Positions 16,362 through 25,200 of a stretch of DNA of 64,000 nt are shown piece after piece (position 1 is the first letter of the stretch; the number at the start of each line of letters is the position of its first letter). The position numbers were made by a program, and so were the translations under genes. The DNA lies in the NCBI GenBank assembly GCA_021202925.1, contig JAJQCD010000028.1:1-64000 (forward strand), read 5' to 3'. The notes beneath the pieces were generated by a model. That model did not search any database. It was not told the origin of the DNA and saw only the letters and a program-made list of their open reading frames with translations. The stretch is from Clostridiales bacterium. GTDB taxonomy: Bacteria > Bacillota > Clostridia > Lachnospirales > Lachnospiraceae.

Positions 16362-16410
16362 GATGAATGAGAGTGCCGCATGGTTATACCATGCGGCACT
16401 CTCATTCATC
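16362..16410. terminator. 22-bp perfect hairpin after cas3
   Basis: Bases 16362-16383 are perfectly complementary to 16389-16410, with the loop TTATA. The stem begins one base after the cas3 stop codon. Neither strand has a U-run after it, so it is atypical as an intrinsic terminator. On the minus strand it would form the 3' end of the putative small RNA described in the next entry. Confidence 0.6.
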
Positions 16411-16479
16411 ATTTGCAAGTACAATCCAACAAATTTCAATCCACATCCTGTACCAATTTTTATTTTGGTTCAAGATGAC
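16362..16479 (-). ncRNA. Candidate crRNA-like regulatory RNA in the cas3-cas5 gap
   Basis: On the minus strand, GTGGATTGAAAT (16444 down to 16433) is identical to the last 12 bases of the CRISPR repeat and contains the 11-nt 5' handle TGGATTGAAAT expected in I-C crRNAs. It is followed by a 22-nt guide-like segment (16432-16411) and the 22-bp hairpin. A minus-strand promoter is plausible: TTGATT (16513-16508), 16 nt, TACAAT (16491-16486). Only a weak ACCAA/TTGGT stem precedes the handle, unlike the strong stem of true repeats. The first six guide bases match TTGTTG at 16526-16531, abutting the cas5 -35 box, beside a TAC trinucleotide (the I-C PAM is TTC). This resembles known Cas-regulating crRNA-like elements, but it is inference. 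Confidence 0.35.
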
Positions 16480-16518
16480 ATACTGATTGTATCATAGAAG
16501 AAAAATAAATCAACTAAA

Positions 16519-16560
16519 ATACTACTTGTTGTTGACAAACATAGAATTTAGTAGTATGGT
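16519..16560 (+). promoter_or_regulatory. Promoter and inverted repeat of the cas5c-cas2 operon
   Basis: TTGACA (16532-16537), 17 nt, TATGGT (16555-16560) is a near-consensus promoter. The inverted repeat ATACTAC (16519-16525) and GTAGTAT (16551-16557) brackets the -35 box and overlaps the -10 box, a good arrangement for a repressor operator. Confidence 0.65.
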
Positions 16561-16601
16561 TATTTTACAATCTAACAAGAAAAAGAAAAGGAGGTGAATA
16601 T

Positions 16602-17348
16602 GTGGTTGTAAGCAAAGCAATACATAGAAATACGGTCGAGTTTGAAGTGTACGGGGATTATGCGCTTTTCACGGATGTCCTGACACGATCGGGCGCAGAA
16701 AAGTGCAGTTATATGATTCCTACATATGAGGCATTAAAAGGAATTGTGCAAAGTGTTTACGCAAAACCGACAATTACGTGGCTGATAGACGATGTACGCA
16801 TTATGAACCCAATTTGCACGGTTCGCAAAGGAATGCGGCCGATTAACTACGGTGGAGGAAATGATCTTGCTTATTATACGTATTTGAAAGATGTGCGATA
16901 TCAGGTTCGAGCTCATTTTGAATGGAATGAAAATCATCCAGAACTGGCTGCTGATCGGTGTGAAAATAAACATCATAACATTGCAAAACGTATGATTGAG
17001 CGAGGCGGACGCAGGGATATCTTTTTAGGCACTCGTGAGTGTGGCGCTTATGTTGAGCCATGTGTCTTTGGAGAAGGAGATGGCTGTTATGACCATAGCG
17101 GTAAGATTTCATATAACCTGATGTATTATGCCATGATTTATGCAGATCAGGCTGAGAAAGAGGAAGACAGGGATCAGATGACAGTGTGTTTCTGGAATCC
17201 GACGATGGAAGACGGAGTGATTCATCTGATCAGGCCAAGTGAGTGTACAGTGAAAAGACATATTAAAAAGATGCTTATTAAGCGTTTCGGTAAAGAATTT
17301 GGTAATTTTATAGGGTTGGAGGAATTTGGAGGAGGTGAGCCTGTTTAG
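16602..17348 (+). CDS. cas5c: Cas5c (Cas5d), crRNA-processing subunit of type I-C Cascade
   Basis: A 248-residue Cas5d protein. In type I-C, which lacks Cas6, it cleaves pre-crRNA at the repeat hairpin and stays bound to the 5' handle. The N-terminal RAMP segment is recognisable (EFEVYGDYALFTDVLTRSG, YEALKGIVQSVYAKPTITWLIDD), as is the RDIFLGTRECGAYVEP region. The start is GTG 16602, five bases after AAGGAGGTG. An ATG two bases earlier is in another frame and would stop after three codons (MWL). The gene ends directly before cas8c. Confidence 0.93.
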   Translation: MVVSKAIHRNTVEFEVYGDYALFTDVLTRSGAEKCSYMIPTYEALKGIVQSVYAKPTITWLIDDVRIMNPICTVRKGMRPINYGGGNDLAYYTYLKDVRYQVRAHFEWNENHPELAADRCENKHHNIAKRMIERGGRRDIFLGTRECGAYVEPCVFGEGDGCYDHSGKISYNLMYYAMIYADQAEKEEDRDQMTVCFWNPTMEDGVIHLIRPSECTVKRHIKKMLIKRFGKEFGNFIGLEEFGGGEPV

Positions 17349-19199
17349 ATGAGTTGGATGAATGAGCTGATAGGCGTGTATGATCAATTTAACGAGAATG
17401 ACGCATCAGATATGTCATTGCTTCCGATTTCCCATTCTACTGCGAATGCACAGATTCAGGTCACGCTGGATGAAGACGGAAATTTCGTATCGGCAGATAC
17501 CGTTATAAAAGAAAAGGCAGAGACGATTATTCCGGTAACGGAGGATTCTGGAGCGAGGAGCAGCGGTATCTGTCCTATGCCTCTTGCGGATAAACTGATA
17601 TATATCGCGGGAGACTATTCGAAATATGCGGTCGGGAAGAAAGCGGATAATGAAGATTATTTTTCCGCATATATCAGTCAACTTAAACAATGGTCAGAGA
17701 GTGAATTTTCGCATCCTGCCGTAACTGCGATCTATCATTATCTTTCAAAAGCACAGATTATGAGTGATCTGGTAAATGCCGGAGTCTTAAAATGTGAGGA
17801 CAAAACAGGAAAGTTGGCAGACAAAATAAAAATCTCCGGTATTGCTCAGGAAGATGCTTTTGTCAGGTTTTGCGTAAATTATGCAGATTTGTCAAAGTCT
17901 AACCAGACATGGATGGATCGCTCATTGTATGAAAGCTTTATTGGTTATAACCGAAGCAGGATGAATCACGTACAATTATGTTACGCAACAGGAAAAGAAT
18001 GTCCGGTTACTTATAAGCATCCGTCTAAGATTCGCAATAGTGGAGATAAGGCTAAACTGATTTCTGCTAATGATGAAAGTGGCTTTACTTATCGCGGCAG
18101 ATTTAAAAACAAGGAAGAGGCGATTTCGGTTGGGTATGAAGCTTCGCAGAAAATGCACAATGCTTTGAAATGGCTGATTGCGCGTCAGGGTATGAATTTT
18201 GGTTCTATGACAGTCGTGGCGTGGACGCAAGCCCTGGAAAACCTGCCAGATATTACAAAGAATCCAAGAGACTGGGATGAGGATTTTGATGATGATGAGG
18301 CAGTCATTGACTCTGGACAGCAATATAAGGAACTGATTCAGCAGATGATTTTTTCTTATCGATCGAAATTGAAGCCAAACACAAAAGTTATGATTATGGC
18401 AGTGGATGCTGCCACAACTGGCCGCCTTTCTATTGCTATGTATGCAGAACTGGAAGAATCCAGATTTTATCATAATCTTGAGCAATGGCATACGGGCACA
18501 GCCGCGTTAAGATATAACCGAAAGAAAAATTGCAGCGAGGTTTATTCTTTTGGAATTTATGATATTGCAAATTGCGCTTATGGGACAGAACAAAATGAAC
18601 GGCTTGTCTGTGATAAGAATGTATTTTCAAAAGTGGTTTTACGCCTGTTCTCCTGTATGGCGGAGGGAACTCCTTTGCCTGACGATATTGTGAGATGTTT
18701 GTATCACAACGCCTCGAATCCATCCGCATATGAAAAAGCTTACAATCACAGGCAGGTACTGGAAACCGCCTGTGGTATGATCCGAATGATGAACATAGAA
18801 AAAAGAAAGGGAGTGATCAGTTTGGCATACGATCCAAATGAAACGAATCGATCCTATCTGTTTGGTTGTCTGCTTGCGATAGCAGATAAAGCAGAGAGGG
18901 AGGCTTATGAAGAGGAGGACAGAAATAAGAGGGTTACAACGGCCAGAAGATATTGGAATCGGTTTTCGCAAAATCCCTATCAGACATGGCAGCGAATAGA
19001 GGAACATTTAAATCCTTATTTTGACAAATTGAAGGAAAAAAGTGTTTATTATCAAGTTCAGATTCAGAAGATTATGGACAAGATGACGATGGAGAATTTT
19101 GAGAAAAACCAGGCATTAGAACCAGAATATTTGTTAGGATATCATCATTTTATGGCATATATGTATCCCGGAAATAAGGAACACAAGGAGGAAAAATAG
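17349..19199 (+). CDS. cas8c: Cas8c (Csd1), large subunit of type I-C Cascade
   Basis: A 616-residue Csd1-family protein, the large subunit that recognises the PAM and supports R-loop formation. Family features include the N-terminal MSWMNELIGVYDQFNEND, LSKSNQTWMDRSLYESFI, the MTVVAWTQALENLPDI segment and the C-terminal helical region with YQVQIQKIMDKM. The internal part also encodes the small-subunit (Cas11c) region in I-C systems, translated from within the gene; I did not fix its start. It follows cas5c with no gap and is followed by cas7 after one base. Confidence 0.92.
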   Translation: MSWMNELIGVYDQFNENDASDMSLLPISHSTANAQIQVTLDEDGNFVSADTVIKEKAETIIPVTEDSGARSSGICPMPLADKLIYIAGDYSKYAVGKKADNEDYFSAYISQLKQWSESEFSHPAVTAIYHYLSKAQIMSDLVNAGVLKCEDKTGKLADKIKISGIAQEDAFVRFCVNYADLSKSNQTWMDRSLYESFIGYNRSRMNHVQLCYATGKECPVTYKHPSKIRNSGDKAKLISANDESGFTYRGRFKNKEEAISVGYEASQKMHNALKWLIARQGMNFGSMTVVAWTQALENLPDITKNPRDWDEDFDDDEAVIDSGQQYKELIQQMIFSYRSKLKPNTKVMIMAVDAATTGRLSIAMYAELEESRFYHNLEQWHTGTAALRYNRKKNCSEVYSFGIYDIANCAYGTEQNERLVCDKNVFSKVVLRLFSCMAEGTPLPDDIVRCLYHNASNPSAYEKAYNHRQVLETACGMIRMMNIEKRKGVISLAYDPNETNRSYLFGCLLAIADKAEREAYEEEDRNKRVTTARRYWNRFSQNPYQTWQRIEEHLNPYFDKLKEKSVYYQVQIQKIMDKMTMENFEKNQALEPEYLLGYHHFMAYMYPGNKEHKEEK

Positions 19200-19200
19200 A

Positions 19201-20061
19201 ATGAGCAGTTTACAGAATAAGATCGATTTCACATTAATTATTACAGCTACAAATGCGAATCCGAATGGGGATCCGCTGGATGGCAATCGGCCGAGAACGA
19301 CGTTTGAAGGAAATGGGGAAATCTCGGATGTGTGTATTAAGAGAAAGATTCGGAACCGTCTTCAGGATATGGGCTATAAAATATTTGTACAATCGGATGA
19401 TCGATGCGATGATGGATATGATAGTTTACGCGCTCGCGCGGAAGGAAACGCAGCACTGAAGGCAATCAGTAAGGGTAAAAATACTGATCGCGAGAAATAT
19501 GCGAAAGTAGCATGTCAGGAATGGATCGATGTCAGAAGTTTTGGTCAGGTATTTGCTTTTAAGGGCGATAATGTGTCGGTAGGAGTCCGGGGGCCGGTGA
19601 GTATTCGTCAGGCAACCAGCATTTCTCCTGTTGATGTTGTAAGTATGCAGATTACAAAGAGTGTAAATAGCGAGGGAGGAAAAGAGGGGAAAGCCTCCGA
19701 TACTATGGGAATGAAGCATCGAATTACATTCGGTGTTTATGTCATCAATGGAAGCATTAATTGCCAGCTTGCTGAGAAAACCGGATTTACTGATGAAGAC
19801 GCAGATGCAATAAAACAGGCTCTTTTGACTCTTTTTGAGAATGACAGTTCTTCCGCGCGTCCTGAGGGAAGTATGGAAGTGTGTCGTCTGTATTGGTGGA
19901 AGCATGATTGTAAGACTCCGAAATATTCTTCGGCAAAGGTACATCGTTCAGTACAGATTAAGCTGAAAGAAGGAGTTGGCAAGGCGAGTTCTATTGAGGA
20001 TTATGATATCAGTCTGATGGAGTTGGATGAGACAATACCGGAAGTTTATGATTTGTTATAA
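19201..20061 (+). CDS. cas7c: Cas7c (Csd2), backbone subunit of type I-C Cascade
   Basis: A 286-residue Csd2/Cas7-family protein that polymerises along the crRNA. It has the N-terminal ATNANPNGDPLDGNRPRTT motif, VRSFGQVFAFKGDNVSVGVRG, RGPVSIRQATSISPVDV and a C-terminal MEVCRLYWWKHDCKTP segment. The start ATG 19201 is preceded by AAGGAGGAAAAATAG, which also contains the cas8c stop codon, so the genes are translationally coupled. Confidence 0.94.
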   Translation: MSSLQNKIDFTLIITATNANPNGDPLDGNRPRTTFEGNGEISDVCIKRKIRNRLQDMGYKIFVQSDDRCDDGYDSLRARAEGNAALKAISKGKNTDREKYAKVACQEWIDVRSFGQVFAFKGDNVSVGVRGPVSIRQATSISPVDVVSMQITKSVNSEGGKEGKASDTMGMKHRITFGVYVINGSINCQLAEKTGFTDEDADAIKQALLTLFENDSSSARPEGSMEVCRLYWWKHDCKTPKYSSAKVHRSVQIKLKEGVGKASSIEDYDISLMELDETIPEVYDLL

Positions 20062-20078
20062 AAGGAAATAAGAATGGG

Positions 20079-20771
20079 ATGTATAAAGAAGACGACTACT
20101 TAATGCTTTCCGGCCTGCAGCATTTTGTGTTTTGCCGAAGACAGTGGGCGTTGATTCATATTGAACAGCAGTGGTCTGAAAATTATCAGACCACTGCCGG
20201 CGAGCTAATGCATAAGAACGCCCACGATGAAGATAAGTTTGAGAAGCGTGGAGATACCATGATTGCCCGTGGGTTACGAATTGCCTCGCCGAAGTTGGGA
20301 CTGAGCGGTCAGTGTGACGTGGTTGAATTTCATAAGGCAATGGAAGGCGTCAGTGTCTTTGGATATGAGGGATGCTGGAAAATCGTTCCCATAGAGTACA
20401 AACGGGGAAAAGCAAAAGAAGGAAAAGAAGACGAGGTACAGCTTTGCGCTCAGGCGATGTGTCTGGAAGAAATGTTTTTGACGCAGATTGACGAGGGCTT
20501 TCTCTACTATGGAGAGACAAAACGACGCACTTGTGTGCTTTTTAGTGAAGAACTGCGGAACTATGTGAGTCAGTGCGCGATGGAGATGCATAATTATTTC
20601 GACCGTGGATATACTCCGAAGGTAAAATCTTCAGGAAAATGCAGAAGCTGTTCGCTCTTTGATCTATGTGTGCCGAAACTGAATAAAAAGGGATCTGTTA
20701 ACAAATATATTGAAGTTCATCTGATCGATGAAGACGCGGATAAGGAGGATGGAACACGAGAAAATTATTGA
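20079..20771 (+). CDS. cas4: Cas4 Fe-S exonuclease of the adaptation module
   Basis: A 230-residue RecB-like nuclease that trims prespacers and selects the PAM. The N-terminal Cys lies in LSGLQHFVFCRRQWALIHI. The nuclease core is KIVPIEYKRGKAK with QLCAQAMCLEEMF. The C-terminal cluster is CRSCSLFDLCVP. The four Cys are all present, so the iron-sulfur site is intact. An out-of-frame ATG at 20074 lies nearer the Shine-Dalgarno AAAGGA than the in-frame ATG 20079 and opens only nine codons. The stop codon overlaps cas1. Confidence 0.92.
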   Translation: MYKEDDYLMLSGLQHFVFCRRQWALIHIEQQWSENYQTTAGELMHKNAHDEDKFEKRGDTMIARGLRIASPKLGLSGQCDVVEFHKAMEGVSVFGYEGCWKIVPIEYKRGKAKEGKEDEVQLCAQAMCLEEMFLTQIDEGFLYYGETKRRTCVLFSEELRNYVSQCAMEMHNYFDRGYTPKVKSSGKCRSCSLFDLCVPKLNKKGSVNKYIEVHLIDEDADKEDGTRENY

Positions 20772-21787
20772 ATACTTTATACGTTATGACAGAAGATGCT
20801 TATCTGACCTTGGATGGTGAAAATGTTGTGGTCGTGAACGGTGATGTTACACTTGGAAGAATTCCGCTACATACGCTGGAAAATATTATCTGCTTTACTT
20901 ATAAAGGAGCGTCTCCGGCTTTCATGGGCGCATGTGCAGACAGAAAAATCGGTTTATGTTTTCATTCTCCAAGAGGAAAATTCCTCGCCAGGATCAAAGG
21001 AAAAGAGTACGGTAATGTCCTGCTGCGCAAGGAACAGTACCGCATTTCAGATTCTACGGAAAGAAGCACGACTTATGCCAGAAATATGATCGTGGGAAAG
21101 GTATATAATAGCCGGTGGAATATAGAAAGAACCATAAGAGATCACGCGTTAAGAGTCAATGCGGATGTTCTGAGAAACGCGGCGCAAACTTTAAAAGACG
21201 GCTATCAGAAAATCCCGCTGATTCAGGAGATGGATGAATTAAGGGGAAAAGAAGGAAAGCTGGCAGAGTGCTATTTTAGTGTCTTTGATGAGTTAATATT
21301 GAATCAAAAAGAAGATTTCATTTTCAAAAATCGCAATCGCAGGCCGCCGCTTGATAATGTAAATGCGTTATTGTCTTTTTCGTATACGGTTCTGGCGAAT
21401 GATTGTGCAAATGCGCTGGAGAGCGTTGGGTTAGATCCGTACGTAGGGTTTATGCATCGCGACCGCCCAGGCCGGAAATCATTGGCATTAGACTTGATGG
21501 AAGAACTTCGCGCTGTTTCCGGAGACAGGTTTGTATTGACGCTGATTAATATGAAAAAGATAAACAGTGGACACTTTGATAAGCAAAAAGATGGTGCGGT
21601 TTATTTAAATGAAAAAGGAAGAAAGATATTTTTCAGTGAATGGCAGACACGAAAAAGAGAGAAAATCACTCATCCATATTTAAAAGAGAAGATAGAATGG
21701 GGATTGGTTCCGTATGTACAGGCATTGCTTCTGGCGAGAACGATACGGGGAGATCTGGATGAATATCCGCCATTTTTCTGGAAATGA
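20768..21787 (+). CDS. cas1: Cas1 integrase (type I-C)
   Basis: A 339-residue Cas1 that, with Cas2, inserts new spacers at the leader end. The catalytic residues are visible: Glu in LRGKEGKLAECYFSVF, His in DPYVGFMHRDRPGRKSLALD and Asp in LALDLMEELR. The start is TTG 20768, overlapping the cas4 stop codon; the next candidate is ATG in YVMTEDAY. The C-terminus (LARTIRGDLDEYPPFFWK) is typical of the I-C subtype. It overlaps the cas2 reading frame by four bases. Confidence 0.95.
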   Translation: MNTLYVMTEDAYLTLDGENVVVVNGDVTLGRIPLHTLENIICFTYKGASPAFMGACADRKIGLCFHSPRGKFLARIKGKEYGNVLLRKEQYRISDSTERSTTYARNMIVGKVYNSRWNIERTIRDHALRVNADVLRNAAQTLKDGYQKIPLIQEMDELRGKEGKLAECYFSVFDELILNQKEDFIFKNRNRRPPLDNVNALLSFSYTVLANDCANALESVGLDPYVGFMHRDRPGRKSLALDLMEELRAVSGDRFVLTLINMKKINSGHFDKQKDGAVYLNEKGRKIFFSEWQTRKREKITHPYLKEKIEWGLVPYVQALLLARTIRGDLDEYPPFFWK

Positions 21788-21801
21788 AATGGGGTGAGAA
21801 T

Positions 21802-22092
21802 ATGCTAATGTTGATTACCTATGATGTCAGTACAGTGGATGGAGCAGGAAGAAGACGATTGCGAAAAGTTGCAAAAGAATGCGTGAATTATGGGCAGAGA
21901 GTTCAGAATTCTGTATTTGAATGTATCGTAGATGCATCACAATCTTTGCTTTTAAAGGATGCCTTATTAAAACTTATTGATCCAGAAAAAGACAGCCTGC
22001 GTTTTTACTATCTTGGAAATAATTATAAAACAAAAATAGAACACTTTGGAGCTAAGAATACTTACGAGGCAAAGGGCGTTCTAATGATGTAG
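21802..22092 (+). CDS. cas2: Cas2 (type I-C)
   Basis: A 96-residue Cas2, the dimeric partner of Cas1. It has the ferredoxin-like start MLMLITYDVSTVDGAGRRRL with the conserved Asp, then YGQRVQNSVFECIVD and DSLRFYYLGNNYK. ATG 21802 is preferred over ATG 21784 because GGGGTGAG (21791-21798) is the ribosome-binding site and the protein then begins like other I-C Cas2 proteins. It is the last cas gene; the leader follows immediately. Confidence 0.94.
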   Translation: MLMLITYDVSTVDGAGRRRLRKVAKECVNYGQRVQNSVFECIVDASQSLLLKDALLKLIDPEKDSLRFYYLGNNYKTKIEHFGAKNTYEAKGVLMM

Positions 22093-22256
22093 CTGTGCGA
22101 ACGGGAAGCATACATAAAAAAGTGGAGAGTTTCGCACTATAATAAATAAGGTTTTGGAAAGAAATAATCAGACATACGTTGGCAAATTATAAATGGAATT
22201 GTAAAAGATGGCAAAAAATGGCTTGTAGATGTCAATGCTTTTGTCTATTATTGGGG
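22093..22256 (+). promoter_or_regulatory. CRISPR leader
   Basis: A 164-nt AT-rich non-coding stretch between cas2 and the first repeat. It contains an inverted repeat GTGCGAA (22095-22101) / TTCGCAC (22131-22137) immediately before TATAAT (22138-22143). No clear -35 box is seen. The leader position at the cas2 side fits addition of new spacers at this end and array transcription in the plus direction. Confidence 0.75.
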
Positions 22257-25200
22257 GTCGCTCCCCACGCGGGAGCGTGGATTGAAATGATTAAGAAGAT
22301 GGGGCGCCCGCTGTGCATAAAGGTCGCTCCCCACGCGGGAGCGTGGATTGAAATTGAACTGGCGGAAATGGATCGGGAGCTCGCGGGCGCGTCGCTCCCC
22401 ACGCGGGAGCGTGGATTGAAATTCGCTCTCCTTGGAAATGTATCTGATCAGCTTATGGTCGCTCCCCACGCGGGAGCGTGGATTGAAATAATGTGAGCCC
22501 AGACGGGACGCTGACACAGACGGTCGCTCCCCACGCGGGAGCGTGGATTGAAATTATGTAGACCAGAGCAGGAGCATCGGCGATGAGGTCGCTCCCCACG
22601 CGGGAGCGTGGATTGAAATTGTTTTATCGTCTGATTGTAAATTGTGATGATTTGTCGCTCCCCACGCGGGAGCGTGGATTGAAATCTGGACAGCGATGGG
22701 ATACAGGCATACTGCGACGCCGTCGCTCCCCACGCGGGAGCGTGGATTGAAATAGCAAATATAACTCTGACTGGTGGGAGGGCCCGTTTGTCGCTCCCCA
22801 CGCGGGAGCGTGGATTGAAATTCGTGCATCGAGGAAACCGTCAAGGCGTGGAGAAGTCGCTCCCCACGCGGGAGCGTGGATTGAAATAGAACAGCATGAG
22901 CAACCTGTCTATAGCGATAGGCATCGCTCCCCACGCGGGAGCGTGGATTGAAATCTTGGCATGGCGTCAAATTCTTCCATGCGCAGATTGTCGCTCCCCA
23001 CGCGGGAGCGTGGATTGAAATCGGATATAAAACGCAGGAGCCGCAGTGGTTGCTGGGTCGCTCCCCACGCGGGAGCGTGGATTGAAATCGAGGAGGAATT
23101 GACCAATGGCTTTGTGTGGAAAGGTCGCTCCCCACGCGGGAGCGTGGATTGAAATCTCGCCGACAAGGGCAAGGCCTGGTTCTGCGTCCGTCGCTCCCCA
23201 CGCGGGAGCGTGGATTGAAATATTGTAGACGAGGCACCCGGTGTCGCCGATCCGAGTCGCTCCCCACGCGGGAGCGTGGATTGAAATAACAAGGAGGAAT
23301 CAACATGGGTGAAGTAAGACACTGTCGCTCCCCACGCGGGAGCGTGGATTGAAATTGCGGAAGTTGTGGAGAAAAAATGGAAAATCCAAGTCGCTCCCCA
23401 CGCGGGAGCGTGGATTGAAATCCTGGGAAATCACCGAGGAAACGCTCCGCGAGAACGTCGCTCCCCACGCGGGAGCGTGGATTGAAATCCGATATACGAT
23501 TGGACCAATAATGACGTCTGGCGTCGCTCCCCACGCGGGAGCGTGGATTGAAATCTCGAAGGCTTGGGAGATGAAATGCTCCGGGTGGTGGTCGCTCCCC
23601 ACGCGGGAGCGTGGATTGAAATAAGGACGGGAAGATGATCGGTCAAGATTATGACTGTCGCTCCCCACGCGGGAGCGTGGATTGAAATATCAGCCTTAGC
23701 CAAATATTGGTCTATGGCATCGGTCGCTCCCCACGCGGGAGCGTGGATTGAAATGATGATTATTCATATACCTTGGATACTGACTCGGTCGCTCCCCACG
23801 CGGGAGCGTGGATTGAAATCTCTCCCAGCGCTCTCGCCTGATCCATGAAATAGTCGCTCCCCACGCGGGAGCGTGGATTGAAATACGAAGGCTTTTGAGA
23901 AGAAAATGCTGGACAGTATAGTCGCTCCCCACGCGGGAGCGTGGATTGAAATATCAATGCCTCAGCATCATAATTGACGCTCGAATATGTCGCTCCCCAC
24001 GCGGGAGCGTGGATTGAAATAGCAAGGCAAAGACCTGTTTGGGCGGCAATTCCGTCGCTCCCCACGCGGGAGCGTGGATTGAAATCACCGATGGACAGTA
24101 GCCGGCCCGGAGTGGTCTTGTCGCTCCCCACGCGGGAGCGTGGATTGAAATTCGTAAGGAGGTGGGAAAATGCTGGAATTTGAGGTCGCTCCCCACGCGG
24201 GAGCGTGGATTGAAATCACGAAAGCGCGGCGCTCCAAAAGGGAACAGGAAGTCGCTCCCCACGCGGGAGCGTGGATTGAAATTATGACAGCCATACCGCC
24301 GACCGTGCATTGTACGTCGCTCCCCACGCGGGAGCGTGGATTGAAATCGGGGATCCGAAGCTGCGCTCTTACCGCGCTCTTTGTCGCTCCCCACGCGGGA
24401 GCGTGGATTGAAATCATGATCACGACTTTCCTGGACAGCAGCGAAAATGTCGCTCCCCACGCGGGAGCGTGGATTGAAATACAGATGTTGCCGTTTCTTT
24501 CGAAAGGTCTGTAAGTCGCTCCCCACGCGGGAGCGTGGATTGAAATTGACAAGGTGGAAGAGTATACCGGCATTACCACGGTCGCTCCCCACGCGGGAGC
24601 GTGGATTGAAATATGAGAGAGGAAGCAAAGCAGGAGCAGATCGTTGTCGCTCCCCACGCGGGAGCGTGGATTGAAATTGACTTAAAAGCCTATATGCCGT
24701 CCCGCATTAAGGGTCGCTCCCCACGCGGGAGCGTGGATTGAAATATTTGGGTTTACGCCAATATAATCCGGCGAATCAGTCGTCGCTCCCCACGCGGGAG
24801 CGTGGATTGAAATTCTAAATATATATAAATAACGTCAAATATCCTGTAGTCGCTCCCCACGCGGGAGCGTGGATTGAAATGGAGAAAAGTCTTAGAACCG
24901 GCAATGAAGGAAATTGTCGCTCCCCACGCGGGAGCGTGGATTGAAATCTGAACACGGATTATCCGTGGATGCACGCATCCCGTCGCTCCCCACGCGGGAG
25001 CGTGGATTGAAATATCCATCCTGAATGCCGCGCTCCTGGGCGAGTCACGTCGCTCCCCACGCGGGAGCGTGGATTGAAATAGTTCTGCATAATCAATGAA
25101 CGCCCCATTATCCGTCGCTCCCCACGCGGGAGCGTGGATTGAAATCGCTCAATGTCGGCAATGAAATCGGAGTAGGGGATGTCGCTCCCCACGCGGGAGC

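Noticed and set aside
16362-16410. The post-cas3 hairpin as a simple intrinsic terminator only
   Set aside because: It lacks a U-run on both strands, so it is kept as a hairpin of uncertain function and linked to the candidate small RNA.
22364-22378. 15-nt match between the second spacer and the ABC-F gene (31218-31232)
   Set aside because: With about 3 kb of spacers against 128 kb (both strands), a 15-mer match is expected about 0.4 times, and the similarity does not extend. It is not a convincing self-target.
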